DNA of 52,965 nucleotides from Thaumasiovibrio sp043421945 (GCA_043421945.1 JBHOGO010000022.1:1-52965), one strand, 5' to 3'; positions 43,072-52,046 are shown, counted from the stretch's first letter. Numbers and translations: made by a program. The notes: generated from the letters alone by a model not told the origin.

Positions 43072-44298
43072 ATGCGCATGAATTCATTTGTTGCCAGACA
43101 ACCCATCCTTAATCTCAAGCAAGAAACGGTTGCTTATGAGTTGCTATTTCGTGATGGGCCAAGTAATGCTTTCCCACAAGTTTCCGCAGAATACGCCACC
43201 TCTCGGTTGCTCATTGAGCGTGTCACTGCGCTTCACCAAAACACAACAAAAGAAAAATCGTCTGAGCTAGCGTTTATTAACTTTCCGCAAAAAAGCTTGA
43301 TTGATATGACACCAACGTTATTCCCAAAAGACGATTTTGTCATCGAGATCCTAGAAGACTGCATCCCCAACGATGAATTATTCAATGCAGTTCAACAGAT
43401 TCATGCTAAAGGCTATACACTCGCACTCGATGACTTTACGGCCGATTCTGCGTGGGAGCGCTTCTTACCTTATATAAGCATTATTAAGTTTGATTTACTG
43501 GCTACAAGCATCATGAGCGCCGTAAAATTTATCAATGCACACAAACATTTAAAGATAAAATATTTGGCTGAAAAAGTAGAAACTCGAGAGCAGTTTCAGC
43601 AAGCCGCCACAGCAGGGTTTGACTATTTCCAAGGGTATTTTTTTGCCAAGCCTGAGCTCATTGAGCAACGCTCTCTTTCGCCATCAGTCGTCACGACAAT
43701 GCGGCTCTTTCAAGCGATTAGCTCTGCGAATGTTAATTTTGCAGAAGTCGAAAAAATCGTTAGCAGTGACTTGTCTATTTCCTACAAACTACTCAGATAC
43801 GTCAACACTATGACCGCGCTTGATAGTAAGCCTATCGGCTCTTTCAAGCAGGCCCTAGTCTTCTTAGGCGAGAATAGATTAAGACGTTTTGTCTCTCTCA
43901 TTGCCACTGCGTATGTTTCCGACGGTAAAGGCAATACACTCTACATCCTTTCAGTTCAACGTGCTCGGTTCTGTGAGCTCGTCGCCCCGTTATTGTCCAA
44001 GGATCCAGATGAAGCCTTCCTAACCGGTCTTTTCTCTTTACTAGACTCGTTACTGAATAGCCCCATTGAAGACTTGCTCAGTCAGCTGCCCTTGAGTGAA
44101 GCGGTTAAATGCGCCCTCAGCGAAAATAAAGGACGTTTAGGCGGTATAGTGGCATTAGCGAAAGCTTATGATCGTGCTGACTGGCACCGTATTCAACTCA
44201 TTTGCAAACATTACCAACTGGATGAGACTAAGATTGCCGATTGCTATGTAGATTCTTTACAATGGACGCAAGATTTTGTCTATAAGAGTAAAGGTTAA
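43072..44298 (+). CDS. cdgJ: EAL-HDOD protein, CdgJ-type
   Basis: The 408-residue protein fuses an EAL domain (about 1-205) to a HDOD domain (about 206-400), the YuxH/CdgJ architecture. The signature motif reads ELL (Glu23) instead of EAL. The other residues of an active cyclic-di-GMP phosphodiesterase are kept: Asn70 (FINF), Glu95 (IEILE), Asp120-Asp121 (LALDDF), Lys139 (IIKFD), the Glu of AEKVET and the Gln of YFQGYFF. V. cholerae CdgJ (VC1851), which affects motility and biofilms, has the same context. So a phosphodiesterase role is plausible. The stop overlaps the ATG of the ychJ-like gene by one base. Confidence 0.85.
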   Translation: MRMNSFVARQPILNLKQETVAYELLFRDGPSNAFPQVSAEYATSRLLIERVTALHQNTTKEKSSELAFINFPQKSLIDMTPTLFPKDDFVIEILEDCIPNDELFNAVQQIHAKGYTLALDDFTADSAWERFLPYISIIKFDLLATSIMSAVKFINAHKHLKIKYLAEKVETREQFQQAATAGFDYFQGYFFAKPELIEQRSLSPSVVTTMRLFQAISSANVNFAEVEKIVSSDLSISYKLLRYVNTMTALDSKPIGSFKQALVFLGENRLRRFVSLIATAYVSDGKGNTLYILSVQRARFCELVAPLLSKDPDEAFLTGLFSLLDSLLNSPIEDLLSQLPLSEAVKCALSENKGRLGGIVALAKAYDRADWHRIQLICKHYQLDETKIADCYVDSLQWTQDFVYKSKG

Positions 44299-44768
44299 TG
44301 TCTCTTTGTCCCTGTGGAAGTACTCGTCAATTAGACGATTGTTGCCAACCAATCATCGAGAACCCTAAATTAGCGGTTTTCCCCGAGCAGCTCATGCGTT
44401 CACGCTATACAGCCCATTGTATTAAAAATACTGATTATGTTGTCGCAACTTATCATGTGAGTTGTCAAGCAGAGAGCTACCGTGATGCGATTGCTGAGTC
44501 TGTCGAGGGTCATTGGTTTCACCTCGAAATCCTTGATGCGCCTGAACCAAATAATGATGAAGGGTTTGTCCATTTTGTTGCGAGCTACCGTGAAGGGAAC
44601 GCTTGTCACTTTCTTGAGGAGCGCTCGCGTTTCGTGAAAGAAAATGGTCAGTGGTACTACATCGATGGTGTTTACCCAGAAAACCCTAAGCCGCCAAAAG
44701 CTATCGGCCGAAATGACACTTGTCCATGCGGCAGTGGTAAAAAGTACAAAAAGTGCTGCGCAATATAA
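44298..44768 (+). CDS. ychJ: YchJ-type UPF0225 protein with SEC-C motifs
   Basis: The 156-residue protein begins with a SEC-C-like zinc motif (CPCGSTRQLDDCC, residues 4-16) and ends with a second one (CPCGSGKKYKKCC). Between them lies a NTF2-like domain with EQLMRSRYTAHCIKNTDYVVATYH and EERSRFVKENGQWYYIDG. The family is widespread but has no proven function. Its ATG overlaps the previous stop (TAATG), so it is translationally coupled to the EAL-HDOD gene. Confidence 0.92.
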   Translation: MSLCPCGSTRQLDDCCQPIIENPKLAVFPEQLMRSRYTAHCIKNTDYVVATYHVSCQAESYRDAIAESVEGHWFHLEILDAPEPNNDEGFVHFVASYREGNACHFLEERSRFVKENGQWYYIDGVYPENPKPPKAIGRNDTCPCGSGKKYKKCCAI

Positions 44769-44901
44769 TCAAAGCCTAAACCGGTTGCCATTTCACAACG
44801 TGCAACGAAACGGGCATCACAGAGCCGCTTCTAAATGGCGTTCAAGTTTTAATCAAATCATCCGATAAAGAGTATAGGACCGACTTTTATCGGGTGATTA
44901 T

Positions 44902-45071
44902 ATGCAGATCCCTCCCACAACAAACAATCCAGCAACAAAAAAATCCAACCCGCTCAGGAGAGTGGTGATAGACATCATCAAGTGAGAATTGTGCCCAAAT
45001 CTGAGAAACATGATGATGAAAAGAAAGAGAAAAAAAAGAAACCTCAAGGCTTACTGGACATCTACATCTAG
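44902..45071 (+). pseudogene. Possible frameshifted small basic protein gene
   Basis: From the ATG at 44902, with GGTGA upstream, the frame encodes MQIPPTTNNPATKKSNP, then LRRVVIDIIK and a TGA at 44983. A second frame joins at about 44975 and reads HQVRIVPKSEKHDDEKKEKKKKP and QGLLDIYI to a TAG at 45069-45071. Joined, they make a 50-60-residue Pro/Lys-rich protein. The RRVVID and final LDIYI look like natural sequence, but I do not firmly recognise the family. It could instead be two unrelated chance frames. Confidence 0.35.
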
Positions 45072-45255
45072 GCGAAATATTTGGCGCTATACAAGTGCCT
45101 GTATGGTTGGCTAAACAACTTTACCGCAGCGATATTACTCATTCTTGAGAGTTTCTGACGCACTTGTACAGCTGCCCTTGCTTGGGGTACCACTTCTGAC
45201 TCCCACTCTCTCGCTCGCGCTTGTTACGCAATAATTGACGAAAACAGTGCCAATT

Positions 45256-45287
45256 TTGACATTTTTTAAATTTTGGGTTGCATTATT
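45256..45287 (+). promoter_or_regulatory. Probable his operon promoter
   Basis: TTGACA at 45256-45261 is a perfect -35 box. A TG at 45279-45280 followed by CATTAT offers a weak extended -10 element with the right distance. It lies about 60 bases upstream of the leader peptide, as expected for a his attenuator. Confidence 0.5.
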
Positions 45288-45343
45288 GAAGCAGCTTCGT
45301 TAGTGTGAATTCAGACATCAAGTTTCAACATTAGAGAATAATT

Positions 45344-45391
45344 ATGCGTATCCAATTGGTCATTCATCACCATCATCACCATCCTGATTAG
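45344..45391 (+). CDS. hisL: his operon leader peptide HisL
   Basis: The 15-codon frame reads MRIQLVIHHHHHHPD, then TAG, very like E. coli HisL (which has seven His). It has AGAGAA just upstream. Six consecutive His codons let the ribosome sense charged tRNA-His: stalling here favours an antiterminator fold. It is followed by pause and terminator hairpins and then hisG. Confidence 0.97.
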   Translation: MRIQLVIHHHHHHPD

Positions 45392-45502
45392 TCTTTCGGG
45401 AGGATGCGCCTCGTCCGATGGAAGACTAAAAACCTTCTTCCAACGGTCGATAAATATAGCGAATTTAAGACCCTCGGAAGAGTACCTTCCGAGGGTTTTT
45501 TA
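45389..45502 (+). promoter_or_regulatory. his attenuator (pause hairpin and terminator)
   Basis: A pause hairpin pairs TAGTCTT (45389-45395) with AAGACTA (45422-45428). The terminator stem CCCTCGGAAG (45471-45480) with CTTCCGAGGG (45486-45495) is a perfect 10 bp and is followed by six T. The middle segment ACCTTCTTCC (45432-45441) can pair with the GGAAG of the terminator, so it is a candidate antiterminator arm. The layout is the standard ribosome-mediated attenuator, beginning within the stop of hisL. Confidence 0.9.
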
Positions 45503-45562
45503 GTTTTTGGCAAAAATAAATTAGCACGCAGCAACTTAACTAGCAGCAAAAGGAATAGGGAT

Positions 45563-46459
45563 ATGCAAAACCAACGACTACGGATCGCAATTCAGAAAAA
45601 AGGAAGACTGGCTAAGGAGTGTCAGGAGCTTCTCAAACGCTGTGGCGTTAAAATTAATATGGTTGGCGAGCGCCTTATCGTGCACGCAGAGAATATGCCC
45701 ATCGATCTTCTGTTGGTAAGAGACGACGATATTCCAGGTTTAATTATGGATGGTGTTGTCGACCTCGGTGTTATCGGTGAAAACGAACTTGAAGAAGTTG
45801 CGCTAGAAAGAGTCGCTCAAGGTGACACAGCAGAATATAACACGCTACGTCGTTTAGACTTTGGAGGCTGCCGCCTTTCTATCGCCGTTGATAAAGACGA
45901 GCAATATAACGGCCCACAAGATTTACAAGGTAAGCGTATTGCGACAACTTACCCGCACCTTGTTAAGCGCTATATGGAAGAGCAAGGCGTTAGCTTCAGT
46001 ACTTGCATGCTGCAGGGTTCGGTTGAAGTCGCGCCTCGCGCAGGGCTTGCTGATGCTATCTGTGACCTTGTATCAACCGGTGCAACACTAGAAGCCAATG
46101 GACTAAAAGAAGCGGCTGTTATCCTTCGCTCTAAAGCGGTGTTGATTCAGCGTACTGGTGATTTTTCTGCAGAAAAACGTGCATTAATAGAGAAGCTACT
46201 CACACGTATGCAGGGTGTGATTCAAGCGAAAGAATCTAAATACATCATGCTACACGCACCAACAGAGCGCTTAGAAACGATTAAGTCTCTACTACCGGGT
46301 GCCGAAGATCCGACGGTTATGCCTCTATCAGAAGATAGCACCAAAGTGGCTATTCATTTGGTGAGCTCTGAAAACTTATTCTGGGAAACCATGGAACAAC
46401 TTAAAGAGCTAGGTGCAAGCTCAATCCTTGTTCTACCAATTGAAAAAATGATGGAGTAA
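45563..46459 (+). CDS. hisG: ATP phosphoribosyltransferase HisG
   Basis: HisG condenses ATP and PRPP, the first and feedback-inhibited step of histidine synthesis. The ATG at 45563, with AGGAATAGGG before it, gives 298 residues starting MQNQRLRIAIQKKGRL; the open frame upstream runs through the attenuator and is rejected. It is the long form with a C-terminal regulatory ACT-like domain (about 225-298). The PRPP region is seen in DLVSTGATLEANGL. hisD follows after 3 bases. Confidence 0.98.
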   Translation: MQNQRLRIAIQKKGRLAKECQELLKRCGVKINMVGERLIVHAENMPIDLLLVRDDDIPGLIMDGVVDLGVIGENELEEVALERVAQGDTAEYNTLRRLDFGGCRLSIAVDKDEQYNGPQDLQGKRIATTYPHLVKRYMEEQGVSFSTCMLQGSVEVAPRAGLADAICDLVSTGATLEANGLKEAAVILRSKAVLIQRTGDFSAEKRALIEKLLTRMQGVIQAKESKYIMLHAPTERLETIKSLLPGAEDPTVMPLSEDSTKVAIHLVSSENLFWETMEQLKELGASSILVLPIEKMME

Positions 46460-46462
46460 GCA

Positions 46463-47764
46463 ATGAAAACCGTAGTATGGCAATCCCTAAGCGAATACCA
46501 ACAAGACGGACTGCTGCAGCGCCCTGCCATCGCGGAAGGGGCAAACATTACTTCAGCAGTCACCGATATCATCACGCAAGTACAGCAAGGCGGTGATACT
46601 GCCTTGCTAGATTTAACAGAAAAGTTAGACCGAGTGCGCCCCGATAGCATTCGTGTTTCTAGCGAAGAGATTGAAGCCGCTGCGAATCGCCTTAGCGATA
46701 CCATGCAGCAGGCACTTAAGTCAGCATATAAGAATATCTATGCATTTCACACTGCGCAGAAACCACAAGCTGTTAACGTTGAGACTCAACCTGGTGTCGT
46801 GTGCGAACAAGTTACTCGCCCAATTAACTCCGTGGGGTTATACATCCCTGGCGGGAGCGCACCACTGCCATCAACGGTACTAATGCTCGGTGTACCCTCA
46901 CAAATTGCTGGCTGTAAACGTGTAGTATTAAGCTCTCCTCCGCCTATCGCGGATGAGATCCTCTACGTTGCTCAGTTATGTGGCATCGATGAAGTGTATA
47001 ACCTCGGCGGTGCACAAGCTGTTGCAGCCATGGCATATGGCACAGAAACGGTCACTAAAGTAGACAAGATTTTTGGCCCTGGAAATGCGTTTGTTACCGA
47101 AGCAAAACGTCAGGTAAGCAACGATTTCCGTGGTGCCGCCATTGATATGCCTGCCGGTCCATCAGAAGTCTTAGTGATTGCAGACAACAGCGCTGACCCA
47201 GACTTTATTGCTGCCGATTTACTGAGCCAAGCTGAACACGGCCCTGACTCTCAAGTCGTGCTAGTAACACCAGAACCAAGTTTGGCAGACCGCGTAGCTG
47301 ATGCTATTCAAGCTCAACTCACAACGCTTAGCCGTGCCGACATTGCTCGTCAAGCACTGGGGTCTAGCATTCTGATCATTGCTGACTCAATTGAAGAATG
47401 TATCTCCATCTCAAATCGCTATGGCCCAGAGCACCTTATTGTGCAAACTAAAAACCCTCGTGCGCTTTTACCTGAGCTTGATAATGCAGGGTCTATTTTC
47501 CTTGGCTTATGGTCACCAGAGTCTGTCGGTGACTATGCCTCTGGTACCAACCACGTATTGCCGACCTATGGCTATACCCGTACTTATTCGAGCCTCGGCT
47601 TAGCAGACTTTTCTAAGCGTATGACAGTACAAGAGCTCAGCAGTGATGGTCTACTGAATATCGCCCCTATTGTTGAAACTATTGCGGATGCCGAAGGGCT
47701 TGATGCCCACAAGCGTGCAGTGACAATTCGCGTTGATAAACTTAAAAATCTATCCGTGAGGTAA
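46463..47764 (+). CDS. hisD: Histidinol dehydrogenase HisD
   Basis: HisD is a zinc enzyme that oxidises histidinol to histidine in two NAD-dependent steps. The 433-residue protein has the family signature with IDMPAGPSEVLVIAD, AADLLSQAEHGPDSQVVL, NLGGAQAVAAMAYGT, VDKIFGPGNAFVTEAKR and GNA motifs. His and Glu zinc ligands are in SQAEHG, and the catalytic Glu/His pair is in GPEHLIV. Length is normal. Confidence 0.98.
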   Translation: MKTVVWQSLSEYQQDGLLQRPAIAEGANITSAVTDIITQVQQGGDTALLDLTEKLDRVRPDSIRVSSEEIEAAANRLSDTMQQALKSAYKNIYAFHTAQKPQAVNVETQPGVVCEQVTRPINSVGLYIPGGSAPLPSTVLMLGVPSQIAGCKRVVLSSPPPIADEILYVAQLCGIDEVYNLGGAQAVAAMAYGTETVTKVDKIFGPGNAFVTEAKRQVSNDFRGAAIDMPAGPSEVLVIADNSADPDFIAADLLSQAEHGPDSQVVLVTPEPSLADRVADAIQAQLTTLSRADIARQALGSSILIIADSIEECISISNRYGPEHLIVQTKNPRALLPELDNAGSIFLGLWSPESVGDYASGTNHVLPTYGYTRTYSSLGLADFSKRMTVQELSSDGLLNIAPIVETIADAEGLDAHKRAVTIRVDKLKNLSVR

Positions 47765-47773
47765 GGGGGAAGA

Positions 47774-48823
47774 ATGGATATCGAAAAGCTTGCCCGTAAG
47801 ACAGTGCGAGAACTCACCCCTTATATGTCTGCCCGGCGACTCGGTGGCAGTGGCGATATTTGGTTAAATGCCAACGAATCACCATTTGTGAACGAGTACA
47901 GCATCAACTGCGATCGTTTGAATCGTTACAGTACATGCCAACCTGAAGAGCTCATTAACGCGTACGCACACTATGCGCAGATTAGCAGTGAGTACGTGCT
48001 AACCTCTCGCGGTGCTGATGAAGGCATTGAACTGTTGATTCGAGCGTTTTGCGAGCCGAACCAAGATCAAGTTCTCTACTGTCCACCAACTTATGGCATG
48101 TACGCAATTAGTGCTCAAACTTTTGACGTTGGCACAAAAGCCATACCATTAACCCAAGATTGGCAACTTGATCTTCCTGCGATCCAAGATAACCTCGACG
48201 GTGTCAAACTGGTTTTTGTCTGTAGTCCAAACAATCCAACAGGTAACTTATTAAAGCGCGAAGATATCGAAGCACTGCTGAAAATGACTGCCGACAAAGC
48301 CATTGTTGTCGTTGACGAGGCATACATTGACTTTTGTATGGATGCTTCGGTTATTGATCTTCTTGATAATTACCCTAACCTCGCTATTTTACGTACGATG
48401 TCAAAAGCGTTTGCTCTTGCAGGACTTCGCTGTGGATATACGTTAGCGAACCCAAAAGTTATCGAGCTGCTTCTTAAAGTGATTGCGCCTTACCCGGTTC
48501 CAATCCCTGTCGCCGATATCGCAGTACAGGCGCTCTCTGAGCAAGGTCTTGCCAAGACTAAATTCCAAGTCCTTGACCTCAGTGCGAATCGTGCTTATTT
48601 GCAAGCAGGGTTAGGTATGCTACCCGGCGTTACCGTCTTTGATGGTTATGGCAACTATCTATTGGTGCAATTCCCAGACGGTGACAAACTCTTTAATTCC
48701 CTTTGGGATAACGGCATCATTTTACGCCGAAGCCCAATCGAAAACTGTATTCGTATTAGTGTTGGCAACCGCGATGAGTGTGAAAAAACCCTCGCCTTTA
48801 TTCGTCAGCAGTTAGAACAATAA
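47774..48823 (+). CDS. hisC: Histidinol-phosphate aminotransferase HisC
   Basis: HisC is a PLP fold-type I enzyme that converts imidazole acetol phosphate to histidinol phosphate with glutamate. The 349-residue protein has LNANESPFVNEY near the N-terminus, SRGADEGIELLIRAF, VFVCSPNNPTGNLL, VVVDEAYIDF and the Schiff-base lysine in RTMSKAFALAGLRCGY. The Arg that binds the phosphate is in NCIRISVGNRDE. It starts 9 bases after hisD. Confidence 0.97.
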   Translation: MDIEKLARKTVRELTPYMSARRLGGSGDIWLNANESPFVNEYSINCDRLNRYSTCQPEELINAYAHYAQISSEYVLTSRGADEGIELLIRAFCEPNQDQVLYCPPTYGMYAISAQTFDVGTKAIPLTQDWQLDLPAIQDNLDGVKLVFVCSPNNPTGNLLKREDIEALLKMTADKAIVVVDEAYIDFCMDASVIDLLDNYPNLAILRTMSKAFALAGLRCGYTLANPKVIELLLKVIAPYPVPIPVADIAVQALSEQGLAKTKFQVLDLSANRAYLQAGLGMLPGVTVFDGYGNYLLVQFPDGDKLFNSLWDNGIILRRSPIENCIRISVGNRDECEKTLAFIRQQLEQ

Positions 48824-48834
48824 GGAACGTTGTT

Positions 48835-49905
48835 GTGAGCAAAGAAAAAATTCTATTTATCGATCGTGATGGTACGTTGATCGTTGAGCCCCCTGTCGAC
48901 TTTCAGGTGGACCGCCTTGACAAACTTAAGCTTGAACCACTTGTCATTCCTTCATTATTGACCTTGCAAAATGCAGGTTACAAGCTGGTCATGGTGACCA
49001 ACCAAGATGGTCTTGGTACTGATAGCTACCCGCAAGAAGACTTTGATGCCCCACACAATATGATGATGGATATATTTTCATCACAGGGCGTTAAATTTGA
49101 CGATGTACTTATCTGCCCACACTTCGATGAAGATAACTGCAGTTGCCGCAAACCAAAACTCGGCATGGTGAAAGACTATCTCCAGCAAGGTAAAGTCGAT
49201 TTCGCAACCTCTGCGGTGATTGGGGATCGTATTACTGATCGACAACTGGCCGAAAACATGGCAATCAAGGGAATCCAATATCACCCTGAAACAATGAATT
49301 GGACCCAGATAGTAAAAGACCTTACGACGAATCCGCGTGTTGCAGAGGTCGTACGCACAACAAAAGAGACGGACATCAAGGTACGCGTTAACCTAGATGA
49401 AACCGGCGGTAATGTAATCGAAACAGGCCTTGGCTTCTTCGATCACATGCTAGACCAAATTGCGACTCATGGCGGTTTCCAGATGATCTGTACTGTTGAT
49501 GGCGATCTGCATATCGATGATCACCACAGTGTTGAAGATACCGCTCTCGCGTTAGGCCAAGCATTGAAGGATGCACTCGGTGACAAACGTGGTATCGGTC
49601 GCTTTGGTTTTAGCTTACCAATGGACGAATGCCTAGCACAGTGTGCGCTTGATTTATCAGGGCGTCCTTACTTGAAATTTGACGCTGCATTTAGCCGTGA
49701 ACAAGTCGGCGACCTGTCGACGGAAATGGTCTCACACTTTTTCCGCTCTCTGACCGATACCCTTGCTTGTACATTACACTTATCGTCTGATGGTCAGAAC
49801 GACCACCACATTGTAGAAAGCTTATTTAAAGCATTTGGTCGTACACTACGCCAAGCTATCCGTGTTGAAGGTACTGAGCTACCAAGCAGTAAAGGAGTGC
49901 TGTAA
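48835..49905 (+). CDS. hisB: Bifunctional histidinol-phosphatase / imidazoleglycerol-phosphate dehydratase HisB
   Basis: The 356-residue protein begins with GTG, with AAGGAACG upstream. The N-terminal HAD phosphatase (about 1-165) has the nucleophile motif LFIDRDGTLI, MVTNQDGLG and a zinc loop with CPHFDEDNCSCRKPKLG. The C-terminal dehydratase (about 168-356) has GLGFFDHMLDQIATHGGF, DLHIDDHHSVEDTALALGQAL and the second His-rich metal site QNDHHIVESLFKAFGR. This fusion is typical of gammaproteobacteria. It overlaps hisH by one base. Confidence 0.98.
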   Translation: MSKEKILFIDRDGTLIVEPPVDFQVDRLDKLKLEPLVIPSLLTLQNAGYKLVMVTNQDGLGTDSYPQEDFDAPHNMMMDIFSSQGVKFDDVLICPHFDEDNCSCRKPKLGMVKDYLQQGKVDFATSAVIGDRITDRQLAENMAIKGIQYHPETMNWTQIVKDLTTNPRVAEVVRTTKETDIKVRVNLDETGGNVIETGLGFFDHMLDQIATHGGFQMICTVDGDLHIDDHHSVEDTALALGQALKDALGDKRGIGRFGFSLPMDECLAQCALDLSGRPYLKFDAAFSREQVGDLSTEMVSHFFRSLTDTLACTLHLSSDGQNDHHIVESLFKAFGRTLRQAIRVEGTELPSSKGVL

Positions 49906-50516
49906 TGGCCAATGTTGTTATCATAGATACAGGCTGTGCCAACGTATCCTCGGTAAGGTTTGCCATTGAACGCCTTGGCTATCAAGTCACGATAAGCAAA
50001 GATCCAGAAACAGTGTTGGCAGCAGACAAGCTTTTTCTACCCGGTGTAGGAACCGCCAGTGAAGCGATGCAAAACCTCGCTGATCGCGACCTAATTGAAC
50101 TTGTAAAACAAGTCGATAAACCACTGCTTGGTATCTGCCTAGGTATGCAGCTGCTTTGCCGTGTATCTGAAGAACACGGTGCTGCTGGATCGGAGCAAGT
50201 TCCTTGCCTTAACCTCTGTGATGCCCCGATAGAAAAAATGGTTGCAGATGATCTACCACTTCCTCACATGGGCTGGAATACCATCACGCCAACTAAAGGG
50301 CATCCACTGTTCAAAGATATTCCAGCGGATAGCTACTTCTATTTCGTTCATAGCTACGCTATGCCAGTCACCGAAGGTAACACTATCGCATCTTGCGAAT
50401 ATGGGGCACCTTTTACTGCTGCCCTTCAAAGTGGAAATTACTACGGTGTGCAATTTCACCCCGAGCGATCAAGCAAAGCGGGTGCACAGCTGATTAAAAA
50501 CTTTTTAGAGATGTGA
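49905..50516 (+). CDS. hisH: Imidazole glycerol phosphate synthase glutaminase subunit HisH
   Basis: HisH releases ammonia from glutamine for HisF. The 203-residue protein is a class I amidotransferase with the nucleophile Cys in LLGICLGMQLL (about residue 77) and the His-Glu pair in VQFHPERSSKAG. The oxyanion region is LPGVGTAS. Its ATG overlaps the hisB stop (TAATG). hisA follows after 12 bases. Confidence 0.98.
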   Translation: MANVVIIDTGCANVSSVRFAIERLGYQVTISKDPETVLAADKLFLPGVGTASEAMQNLADRDLIELVKQVDKPLLGICLGMQLLCRVSEEHGAAGSEQVPCLNLCDAPIEKMVADDLPLPHMGWNTITPTKGHPLFKDIPADSYFYFVHSYAMPVTEGNTIASCEYGAPFTAALQSGNYYGVQFHPERSSKAGAQLIKNFLEM

Positions 50517-50528
50517 TAAGGAATATCA

Positions 50529-51263
50529 ATGATTATCCCTGCTTTAGATTTAATTAATGGACAGGTTGTTCGTCTCTATCAAGGTGACTACGGACAAGTA
50601 ACAGAGTACCCAGTTGATCCAGCAGAGCAGTTTTCGCTCTACCACAATGCGGGCGCGAATTGGCTACATCTTGTTGACCTAACCGGTGCAAAAGACACGA
50701 CAGCACGTCAGCTCGATTTAATTTCATCGTTACTTGATAGCACACCCGCTTCCATTCAAATTGGTGGTGGCGTTCGAAGCGAGCAAGACGTAAAAGACTT
50801 GTTAGAAGCTGGCGCGCAGCGCGTCGTCATCGGATCGACTGCAGTCAAAAGCCCAGAACTGGTTAAAGGCTGGATGACAAAATACGGCGCAGAGCACATT
50901 GTCCTTGCGCTTGATGTCAATATTGATGAAGAAGGCAACCGCCATGTCGCCGTATCGGGTTGGCAAGAAGACTCAGGTGTCTCCATTGAAGCGCTGTTAG
51001 AAGACTACCTCACCGTAGGCCTGCAGCATGTGCTTTGTACTGACATATCACGCGACGGTACCCTTGCGGGCTCAAACGTCGATCTATACCGTGATCTTTG
51101 CGCTCAATACCCACAAGTGAAATTTCAATCTTCTGGTGGTATCGGCTCTCTTGAAGACATCGCTGCGCTAAAAGGGTCAGGTGTCGCTGGTGTGATTGTC
51201 GGCCGCGCTTTACTCGATGGCAAATTTACCGCAGAACAAGCCTTTGCTTGTTGGGCAGAATAA
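50529..51263 (+). CDS. hisA: ProFAR isomerase HisA
   Basis: HisA is a (beta-alpha)8 barrel that isomerises ProFAR to PRFAR. The 244-residue protein has IIPALDLINGQVVRLYQGD with the catalytic Asp near residue 8, HLVDLTGAKD, IQIGGGVRSEQDV, and a second half with CTDISRDGTLAGSN with the second catalytic Asp and SSGGIGSLEDI. The two halves mirror each other, as usual for HisA and HisF. Confidence 0.98.
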   Translation: MIIPALDLINGQVVRLYQGDYGQVTEYPVDPAEQFSLYHNAGANWLHLVDLTGAKDTTARQLDLISSLLDSTPASIQIGGGVRSEQDVKDLLEAGAQRVVIGSTAVKSPELVKGWMTKYGAEHIVLALDVNIDEEGNRHVAVSGWQEDSGVSIEALLEDYLTVGLQHVLCTDISRDGTLAGSNVDLYRDLCAQYPQVKFQSSGGIGSLEDIAALKGSGVAGVIVGRALLDGKFTAEQAFACWAE

Positions 51264-51272
51264 GGAGTTACC

Positions 51273-52046
51273 ATGCTAGCACGACGTATTATTCCTTGTT
51301 TAGATGTCCGTGATGGTCAAGTTGTCAAAGGGGTCCAGTTTAGAAATCACGAAATTATTGGTGATATCGTCCCTCTCGCTAAACGCTATGCCGACGAAGG
51401 TGCCGATGAGTTAGTATTTTACGATATCACCGCTTCCAGCGACGGTCGCGTTGTCGACAAAAGTTGGGTAGCACGAGTCGCAGAAGTTATTGACATCCCA
51501 TTCTGTGTTGCTGGAGGAATCAAATCAGCAAAAGACGCGAGTCGTATTTTGCAATTTGGTGCAGATAAAGTTTCCATTAACTCGCCAGCATTAGCAAACC
51601 CAGACTTAATTACTGAGCTGGCCGATAAGTTCGGTGTTCAGTGCATTGTCATCGGTATTGACTCTTATTTTGATGCTGATACTGGCAAGTATCAGGTTTA
51701 TCAATTTACTGGCGATGAGTCACGCACCAAGGCAACCAAGTGGGAAACGCGCGACTGGGTACAAGAAGTACAGCGCCGTGGCGCAGGTGAAGTCGTTCTA
51801 AATATGATGAACCAAGATGGCGTCCGTAATGGGTACGATTTAAAACAGCTCAACATGGTACGTGAAGTTTGCCATGTTCCCTTAATCGCTTCTGGCGGTG
51901 CAGGAGAAATGGTCCATTTTGCTGATGCTTACAACAAAGCCAATGTAGATGGCGCGCTTGCTGCCTCTGTATTCCACAAACAAATCATCAATATTGGTGA
52001 ATTAAAACAATACCTAAAACAACAAGGTGTGGAGATTAGATTATGA
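51273..52046 (+). CDS. hisF: Imidazole glycerol phosphate synthase cyclase subunit HisF
   Basis: HisF uses ammonia from HisH to convert PRFAR into imidazole glycerol phosphate and AICAR. The 257-residue barrel has RIIPCLDVRDGQVVKGVQF with the catalytic Asp near residue 11, ELVFYDITASSDGR, CVAGGIKSAKDAS, LNMMNQDGVRNGYDL with the second Asp, and SGGAGEM. Length is normal. Its stop overlaps the ATG of hisI by 4 bases (ATGA). Confidence 0.98.
   Translation: MLARRIIPCLDVRDGQVVKGVQFRNHEIIGDIVPLAKRYADEGADELVFYDITASSDGRVVDKSWVARVAEVIDIPFCVAGGIKSAKDASRILQFGADKVSINSPALANPDLITELADKFGVQCIVIGIDSYFDADTGKYQVYQFTGDESRTKATKWETRDWVQEVQRRGAGEVVLNMMNQDGVRNGYDLKQLNMVREVCHVPLIASGGAGEMVHFADAYNKANVDGALAASVFHKQIINIGELKQYLKQQGVEIRL

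Larger units (their letters stand above)
44769..45343. other. Region between ychJ and the his leader
   Basis: This 575-base stretch has no intact gene of recognised type. It starts with a hairpin, CCGATAAA with TTTATCGG around 44859-44892, that may end the ychJ transcript. It then contains a possible broken small gene (44902-45071). Another 8-base inverted repeat is ACAAGTGC (45091-45098) with GCACTTGT (45160-45167). Its end carries the his promoter. Confidence 0.5.

Noticed and set aside
45091..45167. Inverted repeat ACAAGTGC / GCACTTGT
   Set aside because: An 8-base match 60 bases apart is weak and no insertion-sequence gene lies between.
45404..45562. N-terminal extension of hisG
   Set aside because: It runs through the attenuator terminator; the real HisG start MQNQRLRIA at 45563 has a ribosome-binding site.
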